DNA of 64,000 nucleotides from Rhodopirellula sp. SM50 (GCF_002289565.1 NZ_NTFY01000036.1:46512-110511); one strand, 5' to 3'; counted from the first letter of the stretch, positions 46,101-56,000 are shown. The notes: a model not told the origin generated them from the letters alone. Numbers and translations are program-made.

Positions 46101-47070
46101 GGCACGTCGAGCCGCCGAATTGACGGCGGACGCGCGCGACATAGGCCGACAGGATCGGATTGAGATAGGCATCCAGCGTGGTGGTTTCGGCCCGTGCGAC
46201 CAACTTGATCAGCGGAGCCACCTCGCTGGACCGGCTGATTTCGGCAAACCCAACCCGCCGCGCGATTTGTTCCACCGCGATCTCGTGCGCCGGATTCCGA
46301 TGAGCGTGCATCAAACAGATCGACAGGGTTTCGATCCCCGCGTCGAACAACGCTTGCAATCCGGCTGCGATTTCGTCTTCATCGATTGCGATCCGCTCCC
46401 CGCCGTCGGCGTCCATCCGGGCCCGGATCTCGAGTGTGCTTTCGGCCAGCGGGGGAGCTTTGACGAAGGCGAGATCGAACAGCTCGGGGCGATCTTGTTC
46501 GCCGATCCGCAAGACGTCCCCAAACCCCTCGGTGACGACCAGGCCGGCCACCGCGCCGCTGCGTGTCAGCAGCGCGTTGGTGCCTCGGGTCGTGCCGATG
46601 CGGGCCGTCATCGGGGGCATCGGATCATCGATGGGAACCCCGGTCAGTAAATGAGTGGCCAGCACCGGGGCTTCACGCCGGCAATCGATCTCGACGATCG
46701 CACCGGGGGAAAGCTGGCTGGCGATTTCGGCATCGACGTTGGCCAACGCCACTGTTGAAGTGGCCGAGTCGTAGCCGCGGATGTCGCCGACGCGATGATG
46801 AATCCCCTCGACCAGCCATTCGAGTTTCGCCGAGCGGAAGAAGTCGTCTGGCAACCGTCCGGCGGCCAGCCCACCGAGCAGTTCGTCGGGGATCTGGATC
46901 CGCACCGTCGTCTCGTCCGGCACGTCGGTGAGGCGGCAGCGGATCAGCCCGGTCGACAACACTTTGATGCAACCCGAGTGGGACGCCCCGGACGGGTCGG
47001 TCCAAACGGCCAGACAATCCGTAAACGTCCCACCGACATCGGCGCAAACAGAAAGGGTGTGCAGCGACAT
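43111..47070 (-). CDS. 5-oxoprolinase / hydantoinase, fused HyuA-HyuB type
   Basis: This 1319-residue protein joins both halves of the N-methylhydantoinase/5-oxoprolinase family, as in the eukaryotic-type single-chain enzyme (about 1,290 residues). The A half begins [16 protein letters not shown] (actin-like ATPase fold) and includes [16 protein letters not shown] and [15 protein letters not shown]. The B half (from about 780) has [37 protein letters not shown] and [14 protein letters not shown], and ends [11 protein letters not shown]. It should hydrolyse 5-oxoproline or a related cyclic amide with ATP in the cytosol. The ATG at 47070 was chosen because an upstream ATG at 47199 only translates intergenic repeats. 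The stop codon comes from a repeat. Confidence 0.9.
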   Translation of the reverse strand: MSLHTLSVCADVGGTFTDCLAVWTDPSGASHSGCIKVLSTGLIRCRLTDVPDETTVRIQIPDELLGGLAAGRLPDDFFRSAKLEWLVEGIHHRVGDIRGYDSATSTVALANVDAEIASQLSPGAIVEIDCRREAPVLATHLLTGVPIDDPMPPMTARIGTTRGTNALLTRSGAVAGLVVTEGFGDVLRIGEQDRPELFDLAFVKAPPLAESTLEIRARMDADGGERIAIDEDEIAAGLQALFDAGIETLSICLMHAHRNPAHEIAVEQIARRVGFAEISRSSEVAPLIKLVARAETTTLDAYLNPILSAYVARVRRQFGGSTCQLQLMTSGGNLVGHEEFRGRDSVLSGPAGGVVGLRHVAQTHQCPLAIGLDMGGTSTDVSRFDGQVGRRYETRIADLRVMTPMMDIHTVAAGGGSICDFQGGRLVVGPSSAGAAPGPACYGSGGPLTVTDANVLLGRLRVDRFPFPLLPAASRERIEHVASRMPAAPESIESLAEGFLDIAVTHMAEAVRAITTARGVDVRDHALVGFGGAAAQLICRVADALGIRRIVDHPRASVLSAVGMGVATSGRIETVGIYRRLDQVSGADFQTAADDLTAQTIESLRHDQPKSVQTRLECDCRYVGTDASIPLTIKDSPERILQSLSDRFHHEHQHRFGYRRDGHPIELVSLRCEATGGLSPHAEQWLADDPSKPDRQGAGGSPRRDDPETTAVFHRGRWYQFQLLDRDQLSSGQTIAPGSIVVSDQSTLIVEPNWEGVVCDDGAITLALCEVPVSEGDPQSEAGQSAGEAVQMEIVARRLQSIADAMGEVLRRTAVSVNVKERLDFSCAVFRGDGTLIANAPHVPVHLGAMGHTVRALAGLFPQMSAGDCYVSNDPYAGGSHLPDVTVVTPVFCNDSGNDQTASAAQPSFFVASRAHHAEIGGKTPGSMPPMANSLAEEGVLIRGFALVRNGVSHEDELGELLSSGPYPSRNVAENLADLHAQIAAGQEGARALQQMSKELSLRHVETMMDRLLDVASDSVVRWIRSLPKSEMRFKDTLDDGTVIAVRLQRDGDRLVVDFNGTSGVHPNGYNATPSIVCSAVLYVMRCFCDSNLPLCDGVLRPIDLRLPTGLLSPPRDEDPARCAAVVAGNVETSQRVVDVLLGAIGSTKDSGPVFRSVAASQGTMNNVLIGDASFGYYETIGGGSGATVFGPGADGVHTHMTNTRITDPEVLETRLPIRLVEFSIRRGSGGVGQHRGGDGLVREFEFLRPLTVSLITSRRTTAPYGVSGGGAGLSGRNRLIQSGTPPIDLPAATTLEVGAGDRLRIETPGGGGWGTPVA

Positions 47071-47100
47071 AAACAACAACGTGCATTGCGAGTTGGAAAG

Positions 47101-47218
47101 GTGGGATAGGCTTCCAGCCTGTCGATCACGTGGGATAGGCTTCCAGCCTGTCGATTGCGTGGGATAGGCTTCCAGCCTGTCGATTGCGACCCTCAGCAAG
47201 CCGCAAGCCTATCCCACG
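47101..47218. repeat. Tandem 29-bp repeats with inverted end, family E
   Basis: Three copies of GTGGGATAGGCTTCCAGCCT-GTCGATYRC start at 47101, 47130 and 47159. An inverted partial copy (GCCTATCCCAC) ends at 47218, only six bases before the trkA stop codon. The unit shares the GGCTTCCAGCCT / AAGCTGGAAGCTT theme with family D. Confidence 0.85.
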
Positions 47219-47223
47219 ATTGA

Positions 47224-48567
47224 TCAGCGATTGAACAAGGCCAAGCAGTCGGTGATGTGTTGCTCGTCCATCAGCGCGACCACGATGTCACCGGGTTGCA
47301 ATCGATCGCTGGCGGTGGGCATGCGGATAAAGCTGTCGCGTTGGATGGCGGTGATCAGGCAGCGGCCGGCCAGGGGCAGGTCGGCGAGTGTGGCTTCGGT
47401 CACGCGTGCCCCTTCGACGACCTCCAACTCATACACCGCAATTTTTCCGTTTGGCAATCGGCTCTGGCTGATCACGGCACCCTGGTTGAGGAACCCGAGG
47501 ATCTGGCGGGCGCCGACATCACGTTCACTGACGACGTGATCGATTCCCAGTTTTCCAACCACGTTGGCGTAATCGGGGCGTCCGACCACCGCCATCACGC
47601 GCCGCGACCCCAATTCACGAGCCTCGACGCAAGCCATGATGTTGCTTTCGTCGCTGCCGGTGCAGGCGACGAAATAGTCCGCCGAGCCCCCGCCCTCGTC
47701 TTCGAGCACACTGCGTCGATTGGCATTGGCGTGCACGACGGTGCACTTGGGCAGCAGTTTGGCCAGCTGTTCACAGCGGTCCTCGTCATACTCCAGCAAG
47801 GTGATTCGATAATCGCTGGTCGGCAGGGCGCGGGCGATGTGAAATCCGATTTCACCTCCGCCGGCGATCAGCACGCTGCGGCGTTTGCTGCGTTTGGTCG
47901 ACGAGGCGAACAACGTCCGGCTTCGATTCACGTCGGAGGGCATGCCGATCAAACTGACCCGGTCACCGACGTGCAGTTCGTCTTCGCCGCTGGCCAACCA
48001 CAAGTCGCCTTCACGTTCGATCGAACCGATCCGCACCGATCCCGGCATTTTTAAATCACGCAACCGCTGATCGGTCGCCTGCGATTTCGCTTCCACTTCT
48101 GTCTCGTAGACTTCCAGATGCCCGCGGGCGAAGTGTTCCAAGGGGATCGCGTCGGGGTTTCGGATCGCGCGTGCCAATTCAAAGGCGCTGAGCTGTTCCA
48201 AGCTGAGTAACGCGTCGATGCCGAAATGACTCTGGTAGTCAAACGTGCTGGAGTCGCGGAACGCGGGCGCATAGACTCGGGCCAGGCTACGTCGGGCGCC
48301 GAGGGCTTTGGCCATGCTGGCGGCAACCACGTTGGCTTCGTCGTCTCCGGTCACCGCCAAACAGATGTCCGCGCTGCAGACGTCGGCTTGGAATAACACC
48401 GTGCTTTGAGACGCACTGCCTTGGATCGCCCGGACATCCAATTCGCTGTTGATCTGACGAACCCGTTCCGGATCGATGTCGATCACGGTCACGTCATGCC
48501 GACGCCGACACAACATGTCCGCGATCCAATGTCCGACGGTTCCCGCACCCAACGTCAATACGCGCAC
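47224..48567 (-). CDS. trkA: Trk-type potassium uptake regulatory protein TrkA
   Basis: This 447-residue protein has two RCK (NAD-binding plus TrkA-C) units. The first Rossmann motif is TLGAGTVGHWIADML (about 4-18) with VIDIDPERV. The second is IAGGGEIGFHIARAL (about 230-244) with LLEYDEDR. Each is followed by a C-terminal subdomain, the first ending HVGDRVSLIG and the second RLQPGDIVVALM. TrkA gates the TrkH/KtrB potassium channel from the cytosolic face, and no channel gene is in the window. The GTG at 48567 shares its G with the TAG of the upstream 63-residue gene (TAGTG), which decides the start. An upstream ATG at 48630 lies in that gene. Confidence 0.88.
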   Translation of the reverse strand: MRVLTLGAGTVGHWIADMLCRRRHDVTVIDIDPERVRQINSELDVRAIQGSASQSTVLFQADVCSADICLAVTGDDEANVVAASMAKALGARRSLARVYAPAFRDSSTFDYQSHFGIDALLSLEQLSAFELARAIRNPDAIPLEHFARGHLEVYETEVEAKSQATDQRLRDLKMPGSVRIGSIEREGDLWLASGEDELHVGDRVSLIGMPSDVNRSRTLFASSTKRSKRRSVLIAGGGEIGFHIARALPTSDYRITLLEYDEDRCEQLAKLLPKCTVVHANANRRSVLEDEGGGSADYFVACTGSDESNIMACVEARELGSRRVMAVVGRPDYANVVGKLGIDHVVSERDVGARQILGFLNQGAVISQSRLPNGKIAVYELEVVEGARVTEATLADLPLAGRCLITAIQRDSFIRMPTASDRLQPGDIVVALMDEQHITDCLALFNR

Positions 48568-48758
48568 TAAACCATCCAGTTGATCAGTAAGAGGATGACG
48601 AAAATGATCGCCATGAAACCGGTGATCCAACGGGCGGTGTAGAACGCGTGCTTGAGGATCGTCTGGGTGTCCTCATGACGTGTCGCGCCGAAGACCAAGG
48701 AGATCGAGATGATCAACGGGACATAATACATCAAGTATGTCGGAGAGATCGAAATCAT
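48567..48758 (-). CDS. Small (63-aa) membrane protein in trkA operon
   Basis: The 63 residues begin MISISPTYLMYYVPLIISIS and end FVILLLINWMV, with two membrane segments (about 7-24 and 42-61) around a polar loop (FGATRHEDTQTILKHAFYTA). I do not recognise a named family. Similar short proteins sit next to membrane genes in planctomycetes. Its ATG overlaps the upstream stop as ATGA (48755-48758), and its TAG overlaps the GTG of trkA. It is therefore sandwiched in a tightly coupled three-gene operon and could be a partner in potassium transport or of the membrane protein upstream. The role is inferred only from position. Confidence 0.75.
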   Translation of the reverse strand: MISISPTYLMYYVPLIISISLVFGATRHEDTQTILKHAFYTARWITGFMAIIFVILLLINWMV

Positions 48759-49414
48759 GACTTGGCCTCTGGGGTGGATGCGCTGCTCGCCGCGGCGGCT
48801 CCGCTGTCGGACTCGCCCGCAGCCTGTTGTTCGGAATCCGCCTGTTGTTCGGAATCGTCGTCGTCTTTCTTCTTGCGCCCGCTGATCGGCACCGCGAGGG
48901 GGCCGGCATAGGCATCGTAGATCACCAGAATGTTCAACAGCCCGGCGATCATCGTGTACCAGGTGCCCATTTCGTATCCCGCACCGTACGTCGCATACCA
49001 CGCCGAAACCTCATCGGTGCGATCTTCGATGACCGGTCGATGGGGAGGCGCCATGAACCCGCCCCACATCGGTTCGTAAGACCGCGACGTGACGCCCTTG
49101 TCGGTCATCTTTCGCATGCGGTTGCCTTGGATCAGTGCCGGCAACGCCGCGGCACCCACGCCGGCTTGCAAAATGTAGTGCCAACGCCGGTCACCGGGTT
49201 GCCACGACGCATAGACCACATGGCCGCCGCCGAGCGCAAATCCCAGCATCCAGGTGGTCATGATGCAGACTAGGTACAGACTGCCCTTGGTGTGACGGCC
49301 TTGATAGAAATGTCCCGCACCGGGGACCAGCCAAGCTAAGAATGCAGCAAGAGACCTGTTCTTCAGATCAATGCGTTCGGTATCGACTTGGATAACGTTT
49401 GCGCTGGAGGCCAT
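48755..49414 (-). CDS. Membrane protein, DUF6677/TM2-like
   Basis: This 219-residue protein starts with a polar segment, then LAAFLAWLVPGAGHFYQGRHTKGSLYL, which recalls the TM2-domain motif (PGxGxFYxGR). It has further membrane segments near residues 57-75 and 80-100 and at 150-168 (MIAGLLNILVIYDAY). It ends in a Lys/Asp/Glu/Gln/Ala-rich low-complexity tail (KKKDDDDSEQQADSEQQA). I assign it tentatively to DUF6677, a planctomycete family of unknown role. The ATG at 49414 begins MASSANVIQV. An upstream ATG at 49522 would add 36 basic residues unlike a membrane-protein N-terminus. The next gene overlaps it by four bases. Confidence 0.75.
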   Translation of the reverse strand: MASSANVIQVDTERIDLKNRSLAAFLAWLVPGAGHFYQGRHTKGSLYLVCIMTTWMLGFALGGGHVVYASWQPGDRRWHYILQAGVGAAALPALIQGNRMRKMTDKGVTSRSYEPMWGGFMAPPHRPVIEDRTDEVSAWYATYGAGYEMGTWYTMIAGLLNILVIYDAYAGPLAVPISGRKKKDDDDSEQQADSEQQAAGESDSGAAAASSASTPEAKS

Positions 49415-49820
49415 GTTTGATCGCGTTGACGTGGGATGAATCGTCAAACGAATGCGTCTGACGGCCATGTTGGGGGTGTAGCGGCTCGGGGCGAACCCAT
49501 GTTGATTTGCTCGGTGCTGCATTTTGCGGGAAAGTCTTTCCCAGCGATAGCCGAGTCGATTGCGATGCGGGGACGCCCCCTGGGAGTGAGACTGCCATCC
49601 GATTCGATGTTGACGCCCCGGACGCCCAATTGGTACCCAAGGCTGAGACGTGGTGTTTGCGCACCAACGTCACAACGTCGACGGACAAAATCCCTGATTC
49701 TTTGGATTGTAAAATCGCGATATGGAAGCCTCAAACCCGACCGCACGGAAAACAAACGCTTGCCCGACTCCTGCCAACTTCCAAACTTGCCAGATCCGAC
49801 GGCAGGGTGACTGGGCCTGC
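49415..49820. other. Divergent intergenic region
   Basis: About 400 bases separate the DUF6677-like gene from the lipoprotein gene. No frame in it looks real. The region must contain the promoters for both directions, but I see no confident hexamers. If the lipoprotein starts at the ATG at 49722, the gap shrinks to 307 bases. Confidence 0.35.
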
Positions 49821-50390
49821 GTGCAGGGCTTATTCGCAAATCCGTTGCGGATCTTGGCCTTGTTAGCCTGCGCTTCGTTGGCGGCCGGCTGCGGAAGCCA
49901 GTCAACCGACGTCGCCGACACGCAACGTTCCGGTCCCGAAACCCAGATCAACGTCGATTCGAACCAAGTGCAACCGGCCGAGGTCGTCAGCCAGTTGCTC
50001 GATCGCGTCCGGCGGGGCGGACAAGAGGCCAGTTCCAACGAACTGCTGACCAAACTCGCCCAACAAGAACTGACGCGAATCGGCCGCCCGTTTCAATTCC
50101 CCGGTTCTCCCGACACCCGATTCGAAGTCCGCCAAGCCTTTCCGGTCCCCGACCAAGATGACGCCGTTTGGGTGCATACCTTCCTGACCGAGCCGATTGA
50201 TTCCGGGGAAAGCTTCCAATACGAAGTCGTCTGGACGCTCCGCAAAGAAACCGAGGGCTGGCGGGTCAGCGGATTTGTCATTGATCAGGGTGACGGCATG
50301 GAACCGTTGGAATTCGATTTCGAAAACGGGGACGAAATGGCGGCTCGTTTGGCGGCGCTGGAACAGGCAGAGGGGCCTGTCAATCGCTAA
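49821..50390 (+). CDS. Predicted lipoprotein of unknown function
   Basis: With a GTG start at 49821 this 189-residue protein has a short lipoprotein signal, NPLRILALLACASLAAGCGS, with the lipobox LAAGC (Cys at about 24). The mature part has no recognised domain. It contains QEASSNELLTKLAQQELTRI and a beta-rich segment with VWVHTFLTEP, YEVVWTLRKETEGWRVSGF and GMEPLEFDFENGDE, reminiscent of small NTF2- or PepSY-like periplasmic folds. An in-frame ATG at 49722 would place the lipobox too far from the N-terminus (Cys 57), so GTG is preferred. It stands alone between divergent and unrelated genes. Confidence 0.7.
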   Translation: MQGLFANPLRILALLACASLAAGCGSQSTDVADTQRSGPETQINVDSNQVQPAEVVSQLLDRVRRGGQEASSNELLTKLAQQELTRIGRPFQFPGSPDTRFEVRQAFPVPDQDDAVWVHTFLTEPIDSGESFQYEVVWTLRKETEGWRVSGFVIDQGDGMEPLEFDFENGDEMAARLAALEQAEGPVNR

Positions 50391-50569
50391 GCGGACCACC
50401 GAAAGCGCAAAATCGGAACCCGAACCGCCTACTTTGGGAAAAATAGGCAATCTTTTCTTGCCACTATTTCCACCCTTTCGATCCCGAGACGGCGTGACAA
50501 ATTGACCTACGCACCACCCTGAATGGTGGTGTCGGTTGGTGATCTAGGTCGCGGATAAGCTCGTGATAC

Positions 50570-50590
50570 GCCGGTTTTCTCGGCTTTTTT
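50570..50590 (+). terminator. Possible weak intrinsic terminator
   Basis: GCCG-GTTTTCT-CGGC is followed directly by TTTTTT. The stem is only four base pairs, so the call is weak. It lies 180 bases after the lipoprotein stop. Confidence 0.3.
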
Positions 50591-50682
50591 GTAAATCACA
50601 AGCCGTCGAGCCTAAAACCCGGGCGACCTCGTCGGGCAACCTCCGCGACAGATTTTCTGTCTTGTTTCGGGGGTTGGTGCGA

Positions 50683-50711
50683 TTGACACGGGTCTAGCCA
50701 AAGTTACTTTA
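50683..50711 (+). promoter_or_regulatory. Candidate promoter of the Cys-rich protein gene
   Basis: A perfect TTGACA (50683-50688) is followed after 16 bases by TACTTT (50705-50710), which matches the -10 consensus at only three positions. It lies about 180 bases upstream of the start. The -35 match and position support it; the -10 does not. Confidence 0.3.
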
Positions 50712-50876
50712 TCCACGAAATCACGTGGTCCGCAAACATTCCGTAAAGCACCTATCTTGCGTGTTCGGAAGTTTCGGTGATGGTCACCGACGCTGGAACC
50801 AACGGGGGAGCCTGGATATGGCTTCTGATTTGAAAAAGTGTGCGTAGAGGATCGCACCAAAAAATCCGAAACACTT

Positions 50877-50881
50877 GGGAG
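50877..50881 (+). promoter_or_regulatory. Shine-Dalgarno sequence deciding the Cys-rich protein start
   Basis: GGGAG lies six bases before the ATG at 50888, one of few clear ribosome binding sites in the window. It favours this ATG over an in-frame start at 50840 and places the signal peptide at the N-terminus. Confidence 0.65.
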
Positions 50882-50887
50882 AAAACA

Positions 50888-51562
50888 ATGAATCGGAATG
50901 TGGTCAGCGGGATTGCCGCGTTTGCACTTTTGGTGGGTGCGGCTCTCGCCATGAATGAATCGTCGGCTTACGCTGGCAACTGTGGTGGTGGACTGTTCTC
51001 GAAGCTGCACGCGAAGAATGCGTGTGGTGGAGGACTGTTGGCCAAGCTCAAGTCCCGTGGTGCAGATTGCTGCGCTCCGGAACCTGTCTGCTGCGAACCA
51101 GCACCGGTTTGCTGCGAGCCGGCACCGGTTTGCTGCGAGCCCGAGCCGGCATGCTGCGGCACGAGCCGTCCGAAGCTGTTCGCACGTCTGTGCGCAAAGC
51201 TGAAGGCCCGTAAGAGCTGCTGTGCTCCCGAGCCCACCTGCTGCGAACCGGCACCTTGCTGCGAGCCCGCTCCGGCGCCGTGCTGCGAGCCCGCTCCGGC
51301 ACCTTGCTGTGCTCCGGCTCCGACCCCTTGCTGTGCACCTGCACCGGCTCCTTGCTGTGCACCTGCACCGGCTCCTTGCTGTGGCGCACCGGCACCCTGC
51401 AACGCCTGTGGCGGAGCTGTTGTCACTGCAGCACCGTGTGCCGCATGCGATGGCGGCGTCGTCGTCGAAGCTCCGGCTGTCGAAGCTGCACCTGCTGCTG
51501 CTGAAGCAAGCGCCAGCGATGCACCGCCTGCTCCGACTCCGGACGCAGACACCAACATCTAA
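50888..51562 (+). CDS. Secreted Cys-Cys/Pro-rich repeat protein
   Basis: This 224-residue protein has a signal peptide (residues 1-29, ending SSAYAG). Two glycine/lysine units ([14 protein letters not shown] and [15 protein letters not shown]) precede a block of CC-x-P-x-P repeats ([18 protein letters not shown]). After a third basic unit ([15 protein letters not shown]) comes a longer block of CCEPAPAP and CCAPAPAP repeats. There are 13 CC pairs in all. The C-terminus is Ala/Val/Pro-rich and acidic. Planctomycetes lack a typical thick peptidoglycan and have Cys-rich envelope proteins, so a disulfide-crosslinked wall or surface component is plausible. A strong terminator follows, making it a single-gene transcript. 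Confidence 0.85.
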   Translation: MNRNVVSGIAAFALLVGAALAMNESSAYAGNCGGGLFSKLHAKNACGGGLLAKLKSRGADCCAPEPVCCEPAPVCCEPAPVCCEPEPACCGTSRPKLFARLCAKLKARKSCCAPEPTCCEPAPCCEPAPAPCCEPAPAPCCAPAPTPCCAPAPAPCCAPAPAPCCGAPAPCNACGGAVVTAAPCAACDGGVVVEAPAVEAAPAAAEASASDAPPAPTPDADTNI

Positions 51563-51591
51563 GCTCGAACCTTTACGAGCCTAAACATCAG

Positions 51592-51628
51592 GCCCGATGC
51601 TGCTTCACCGCGGCATCGGGCTTTTTTT
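51592..51628 (+). terminator. Strong intrinsic terminator after the Cys-rich gene
   Basis: GCCCGATGC (51592-51600) pairs perfectly with GCATCGGGC (51613-51621) across a 12-base loop and is followed by seven Ts. It lies 30 bases after the stop and is the clearest rho-independent terminator in the window. On the other strand it lies just beyond the end of the convergent DUF1501 gene. Confidence 0.9.
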
Positions 51629-51634
51629 ATGTCT

Positions 51635-53053
51635 TCACCCGACCAGTTTCGTGATCACCGTTCCGTGCACATCGGTCAGTCGGAACGGGCGACCGGCAAA
51701 GGTGAACGTCAATCGCTCGTGGTCGATGCCCAGTTGGTGCAGGATGGTCGCCTGGATGTCATGGACGTGAACGGCATCTTCGACCGGATGGAATCCCAGG
51801 TCGTCGGTCTTGCCAATCGTTTGCCCGGCGCGGACGCCACCGCCGGCCATCCACATCGTGAACGCTTGGGGGTGATGGTCGCGACCGAGTGATCGTCCCA
51901 GTGCGGCGCTGGCTTCCACCATCGGTGTGCGTCCGAATTCGCCGCCCCACACCACCAGCGTCTCATCGAGCATCCCACGCCGCTTCAGGTCCTTGACCAG
52001 CGCGGCGCAACCCTGGTCGGTCGCCTTGCACTGATTCTTCAACCCGCCTTCGACATTGCTGTGATGGTCCCAACCGGAATGGTACAGCTGGATGAATCGG
52101 ACACCGCGTTCGGCCAATCGGCGAGCGAGCAAGCAGTTTTTGGCGAACGAACCGGCGTCCTCACGATGGGTGCCGTACATCGCAAGCGTGTCGTCCGACT
52201 CGCCGGAAAAATCCATCAACTCCGGCGCTCGTGTCTGCATCCGGTACGCCATTTCGTAGGACTCGATCCGCGAACGAATCCCATCGACGGCCAGGGATTC
52301 CATCCGGCGACGGTTTAAATCGCTGACCAGATCCAACGTCGCCCGCTGGGTCTGGCGGCTGATCCCCGCGGGGTTGGCCACGTGCAGAATCGGATCGCCG
52401 CTGGTTCGAAACGGGACGCCTTGGTGTTCGCCGGGCAGAAATCCGTTGCTCCACATCGCCGCCCCGCCGGACAGGTTTCCGCCGCTTTTCAAAACCACAA
52501 AACCGGGCAGGTCGTCGGCGTCGCTGCCCAACCCGTAGGTCAGCCAAGACCCCATCGCCGGGCGCCCGGGAAGGGGGCTGCCCGTGTTGACGAAAATCTG
52601 TGCCGGTGCGTGATTGAACTGGTCGGTGTGCACACTGCGGATGAACGCGACGTCGTCGGCAATCTCGCCCAGGTGCGGCAACGGTTCGGCGATCTGGGCT
52701 CCCGATTGGCCGTAGCGATTGAATTTGAACCGCGGCGACAACACGGCTGCCCCGGGCTGGATGAACGCGTACCGTTGTCCGGCGATCACCGACGGCGGGA
52801 TCGGCTTGCCTTCCAACTCGACCAATTTGGGTTTGTGATCGAACAAGTCCAACTGGCTGGGCGCACCGGCCATGAACAAATAAATCACCCGTTTGATCTT
52901 CGCCGGGTGGTGCAGCCCGCCGGAGGCAGGCGCAGGGGTGGGGGAATCCGCGGCAGCCACGTCACGAGAGAGCAGCGATGCCAGGGAGATCTTTCCCAGC
53001 CCGATTCCGCAGGCGCCGAACAGTTGCCGGCGTGTGAGTTCTTTCAGGTTCAT
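51635..53053 (-). CDS. DUF1501 family protein, Tat-exported
   Basis: This 472-residue protein has a twin-arginine-type N-terminus (LTRRQLFGACGIGLGKISLASLL). The DUF1501 body belongs to the alkaline-phosphatase/sulfatase-like superfamily and includes KRVIYLFMAGAPSQLDLFDHKP, VRFIQLYHSGWDHHSNVEGG, VVWGGEFGRTPMVE and GRDHHPQAFTMWMAGGGV. These conserved His/Asp residues suggest a metal site, but no activity is established for the family. Its ATG overlaps the stop of the upstream DUF1553 gene by four bases (ATGA at 53050-53053). This DUF1553-DUF1501 pair is very common in planctomycetes, and the two products are thought to work together outside the cytoplasm. Confidence 0.9.
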   Translation of the reverse strand: MNLKELTRRQLFGACGIGLGKISLASLLSRDVAAADSPTPAPASGGLHHPAKIKRVIYLFMAGAPSQLDLFDHKPKLVELEGKPIPPSVIAGQRYAFIQPGAAVLSPRFKFNRYGQSGAQIAEPLPHLGEIADDVAFIRSVHTDQFNHAPAQIFVNTGSPLPGRPAMGSWLTYGLGSDADDLPGFVVLKSGGNLSGGAAMWSNGFLPGEHQGVPFRTSGDPILHVANPAGISRQTQRATLDLVSDLNRRRMESLAVDGIRSRIESYEMAYRMQTRAPELMDFSGESDDTLAMYGTHREDAGSFAKNCLLARRLAERGVRFIQLYHSGWDHHSNVEGGLKNQCKATDQGCAALVKDLKRRGMLDETLVVWGGEFGRTPMVEASAALGRSLGRDHHPQAFTMWMAGGGVRAGQTIGKTDDLGFHPVEDAVHVHDIQATILHQLGIDHERLTFTFAGRPFRLTDVHGTVITKLVG

Positions 53054-56000
53054 GGTGTCGTGATGGCTTCGTCGGTGTTCATCAGCGCCCGGGCGACCAG
53101 CATCCAGGGTCGCTCGTGCTCGGATTGGTTTCGGAAAAACGCCAGGATCGCGTCCAGTTCGCCTTCACGGGGCTGGCGGACCAGCACGCGGCGGAACAGG
53201 TGTCGGGCGATCTCACGCGGCTCCGCGTCGCTACCCGACGGTGCCGCATCGCGAACCGCAGCGTCGGCAAACCCCTCGGCGATTTCCAAGTACATTTGAT
53301 CGTTGAGCAGCGTCAACGCTTGCAGCGGCGTCGTGCTGCGATCGCGTCGGGCGATGCACAATTCGCCCGACGGGGCATCGAACGTTGTATACGCGGCAAA
53401 GGGAGCGGTGCGTTTGCTGTAGGTGTACAGCGAACGTCGATAGCGGTCGGCCCCTGTCGATGTCGGCCACGCCGTGCTGCCATAGGCCATCTGGACGACC
53501 GACTCGGGCTGCGGTGGATAAACACTCGGGCCGCCGATCTGGCGGGACAGCAGCCCCGAACCGGAAAGAAATGCGTCTCGAATCCGTTCGGCGTCGTAAC
53601 GGCGATAGGGAAACACCGACAGCAAGCGGTTGTCGGGATCCGCCGAGGGGGGCGTGCCGACCGATTGGCGGTAGGTCGCCGAAAGCACGATTTCCCGGTG
53701 CAGGCGTTTGATCGACCAACCGATCCCCTCGGCCGACGTGTTGCGCAGTCGCACGTCCAGGTAGTCGAGCAACTCGGGGTGCGAGGGCGACTCGCTTTGC
53801 GTGCCAAAATCGCCGGCGGTCCGCACGATGCCGGTGCCGAAGAATTCACGCCACGCCCGGTTTGCCGTCACGCGTCCGACCAGCGGGTTCGTATCGCTGA
53901 CCAACCACCGCGCCAATTCCAGCCGATCACTCGGGCCGTCATCGGGATCGGTCGCAAAGAATTCCGGCACCGCTGCGTCAACCGATTCCTTGGGCTGCAA
54001 GTACTCGCCGCGATGGCGTCGCCGGGTCACGCGTCGATTGCTCTCCGGCCGCTCCTGCATCACCAAGGTGCGGACATCGTCGGGGATCTGATTTCGTAAA
54101 CGGTCGATCGGCTTGCGATGCTCGGCCATCTCGTCGGCCCCCCGCAAGAACTCCAGGGCCAAGTCCTGTTTTAATTTCGCTGAGATCTGGCCCGACGTCT
54201 TGCACGCGAGCCATCGGCGTTGCAGGTCGCTGGAAATCTGCATCGCTTGGGGGTGCTCATCGGTCGTCACGTCGATGCGAAAGCGGCCCAGAGCGGCAAC
54301 GTAATGACGTTCAAAGAGCATCTCCAGCGACCAAGGCTGGTCCAGCCGCGTCGGCGGATCCAGGGGGATGACCAGACGATGTGTTTGGCCGGCGTCACCG
54401 GGGATCGACCAACCGGTGGAGCCGTCACCGTCGAACAGATTGCCAGGAAAGGTTTTTCCGTTGCCCGGTTTTGCTCCCGGGACCGACGTCGTCCCGACGG
54501 CGAGTGTCACGGGGGTTTCTCCGATGGACATCTCCAGTTCGCTGAGAAAGAAATCACCGCGGCGACCTTCGTAGAAGGCAAGCCCCGGTCCTTTGGCGGG
54601 CAGCGTCGGGTGCGACAACGCTTCGATGCGAATCGCCGTGATCGGTTTGTCTGAATCGACGGCCGGCATCGTCAGTGAATACACATCGCGTTTGGTTGCG
54701 TCGCCCGAGGCCAGCACCGATCCGTCGTCCAGGACCGCCAGCGTGGGCATCGTCGATTCCATTCGATCCGGCGCGACCGTCCACCAATCCGAAAGCTGCT
54801 CCAGACGCTCGGCTTGCCACTCCGCCCACGCGGCCTGCAGCGTCGTGTCGTCATCAGCGGCCAACAGCACGCGATCGACGATGTCGTGCTCGGTCGCCGC
54901 GATCCGCCGCAGGATCGATTCACGTTGCTCGATCACCGCCGGAGGATCCGCGTTGAGCTCCGGTTCATCGGCATTGTCCATCAGCGCCATCAACGCGTAA
55001 TAATCCGTGTGCGTCAGCGGATCGTATTTGTGCGTGTGACACTGAGCGCATCCGGTCGTCAGGCCCATCCAAACGGTCCCGGTCGTGGCGACACGATCCA
55101 CCATGGCATAAAACCGATACTCCAGCGGATCGATGCCACCCTCTTCATTGAGCATCGTGTTGCGATGAAATCCCGTCGCGATTCGCTGCGACCGGGTGGC
55201 ATCGGCAAGCATGTCACCGGCCAACTGTTCGATCGAAAACTCGTCGTATGGCTTGTCGGCATTGATCGCATCGATCACCCAGTTTCGGTAGGGCCAGATC
55301 GTGCGTGGGCGATCTTTTTCGTACCCATTGGTGTCGCTGTAACGGGCCAGGTCCAACCAAGATCGGGCAAACCGTTCGCCGTACTCGGGCGAGGCCAGTA
55401 GGCGATCGACCAGTGCTCGGTAGGCATCGGGCCGGTCGCTGGCGACAAACCGATCGACCTCCTCCGGCGTCGGGGTGGTTCCCAGCAAGTCCAAATAAAC
55501 GCGACGAATCAGCGAGACGGGATCGGCCTCGGCATCGGGCGACAACCCGTTTTGTTCCATCCGATGAAGCACGAAGCGATCGATCGGACCGCGACACCAG
55601 CCGGGATTCTCAACCGCCGGCGGTGACGGTTCGGTCGCCGGTTGGAACGACCAATGCACTTCATACCGGCCGCCCGAATTGATCCACCGGCGAAGCGTCG
55701 CGATCTCGGCCTCGCCCAGTGGCGGGTGCCCGTCCGACGGCGGCATCCGCAGGTCCTCGTCGTCACTGGTCACCCGCAGGATCAGTTCGCTTTCTTCAGC
55801 CGCGCCGGGTTTGATTGCCTGGTAACCACCCAGGTCTTGCCGCGAACCGGCTTGGGTGTCCAACCGTAGATCCGCCTCGCGCGTGCCTTCATCCGGTCCG
55901 TGACAGGTGAAACAGTGCTTGGCGAGGATCGGTCGCACGTCACGATTGAAATCAACGCGATGGACGTCGGCCTGACCAGAACCGGACGATTCAATCGGTT

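Larger units (their letters stand above)
50391..50887. other. Long leader region upstream of the Cys-rich protein gene
   Basis: This 497-base gap has no supported gene. Going downstream it holds a hairpin CACCACC-CTGAAT-GGTGGTG (50512-50531). A short stem GCCG/CGGC followed by six Ts (50570-50590) could end the lipoprotein transcript. A TTGACA box lies at 50683. About 170 bases of possible 5' leader follow. The leader could hold an RNA element, but I recognise none. Confidence 0.45.

Noticed and set aside
50840..50887. Upstream in-frame start for the Cys-rich protein
   Set aside because: The GGGAG site before 50888 and the signal peptide position favour the later ATG.
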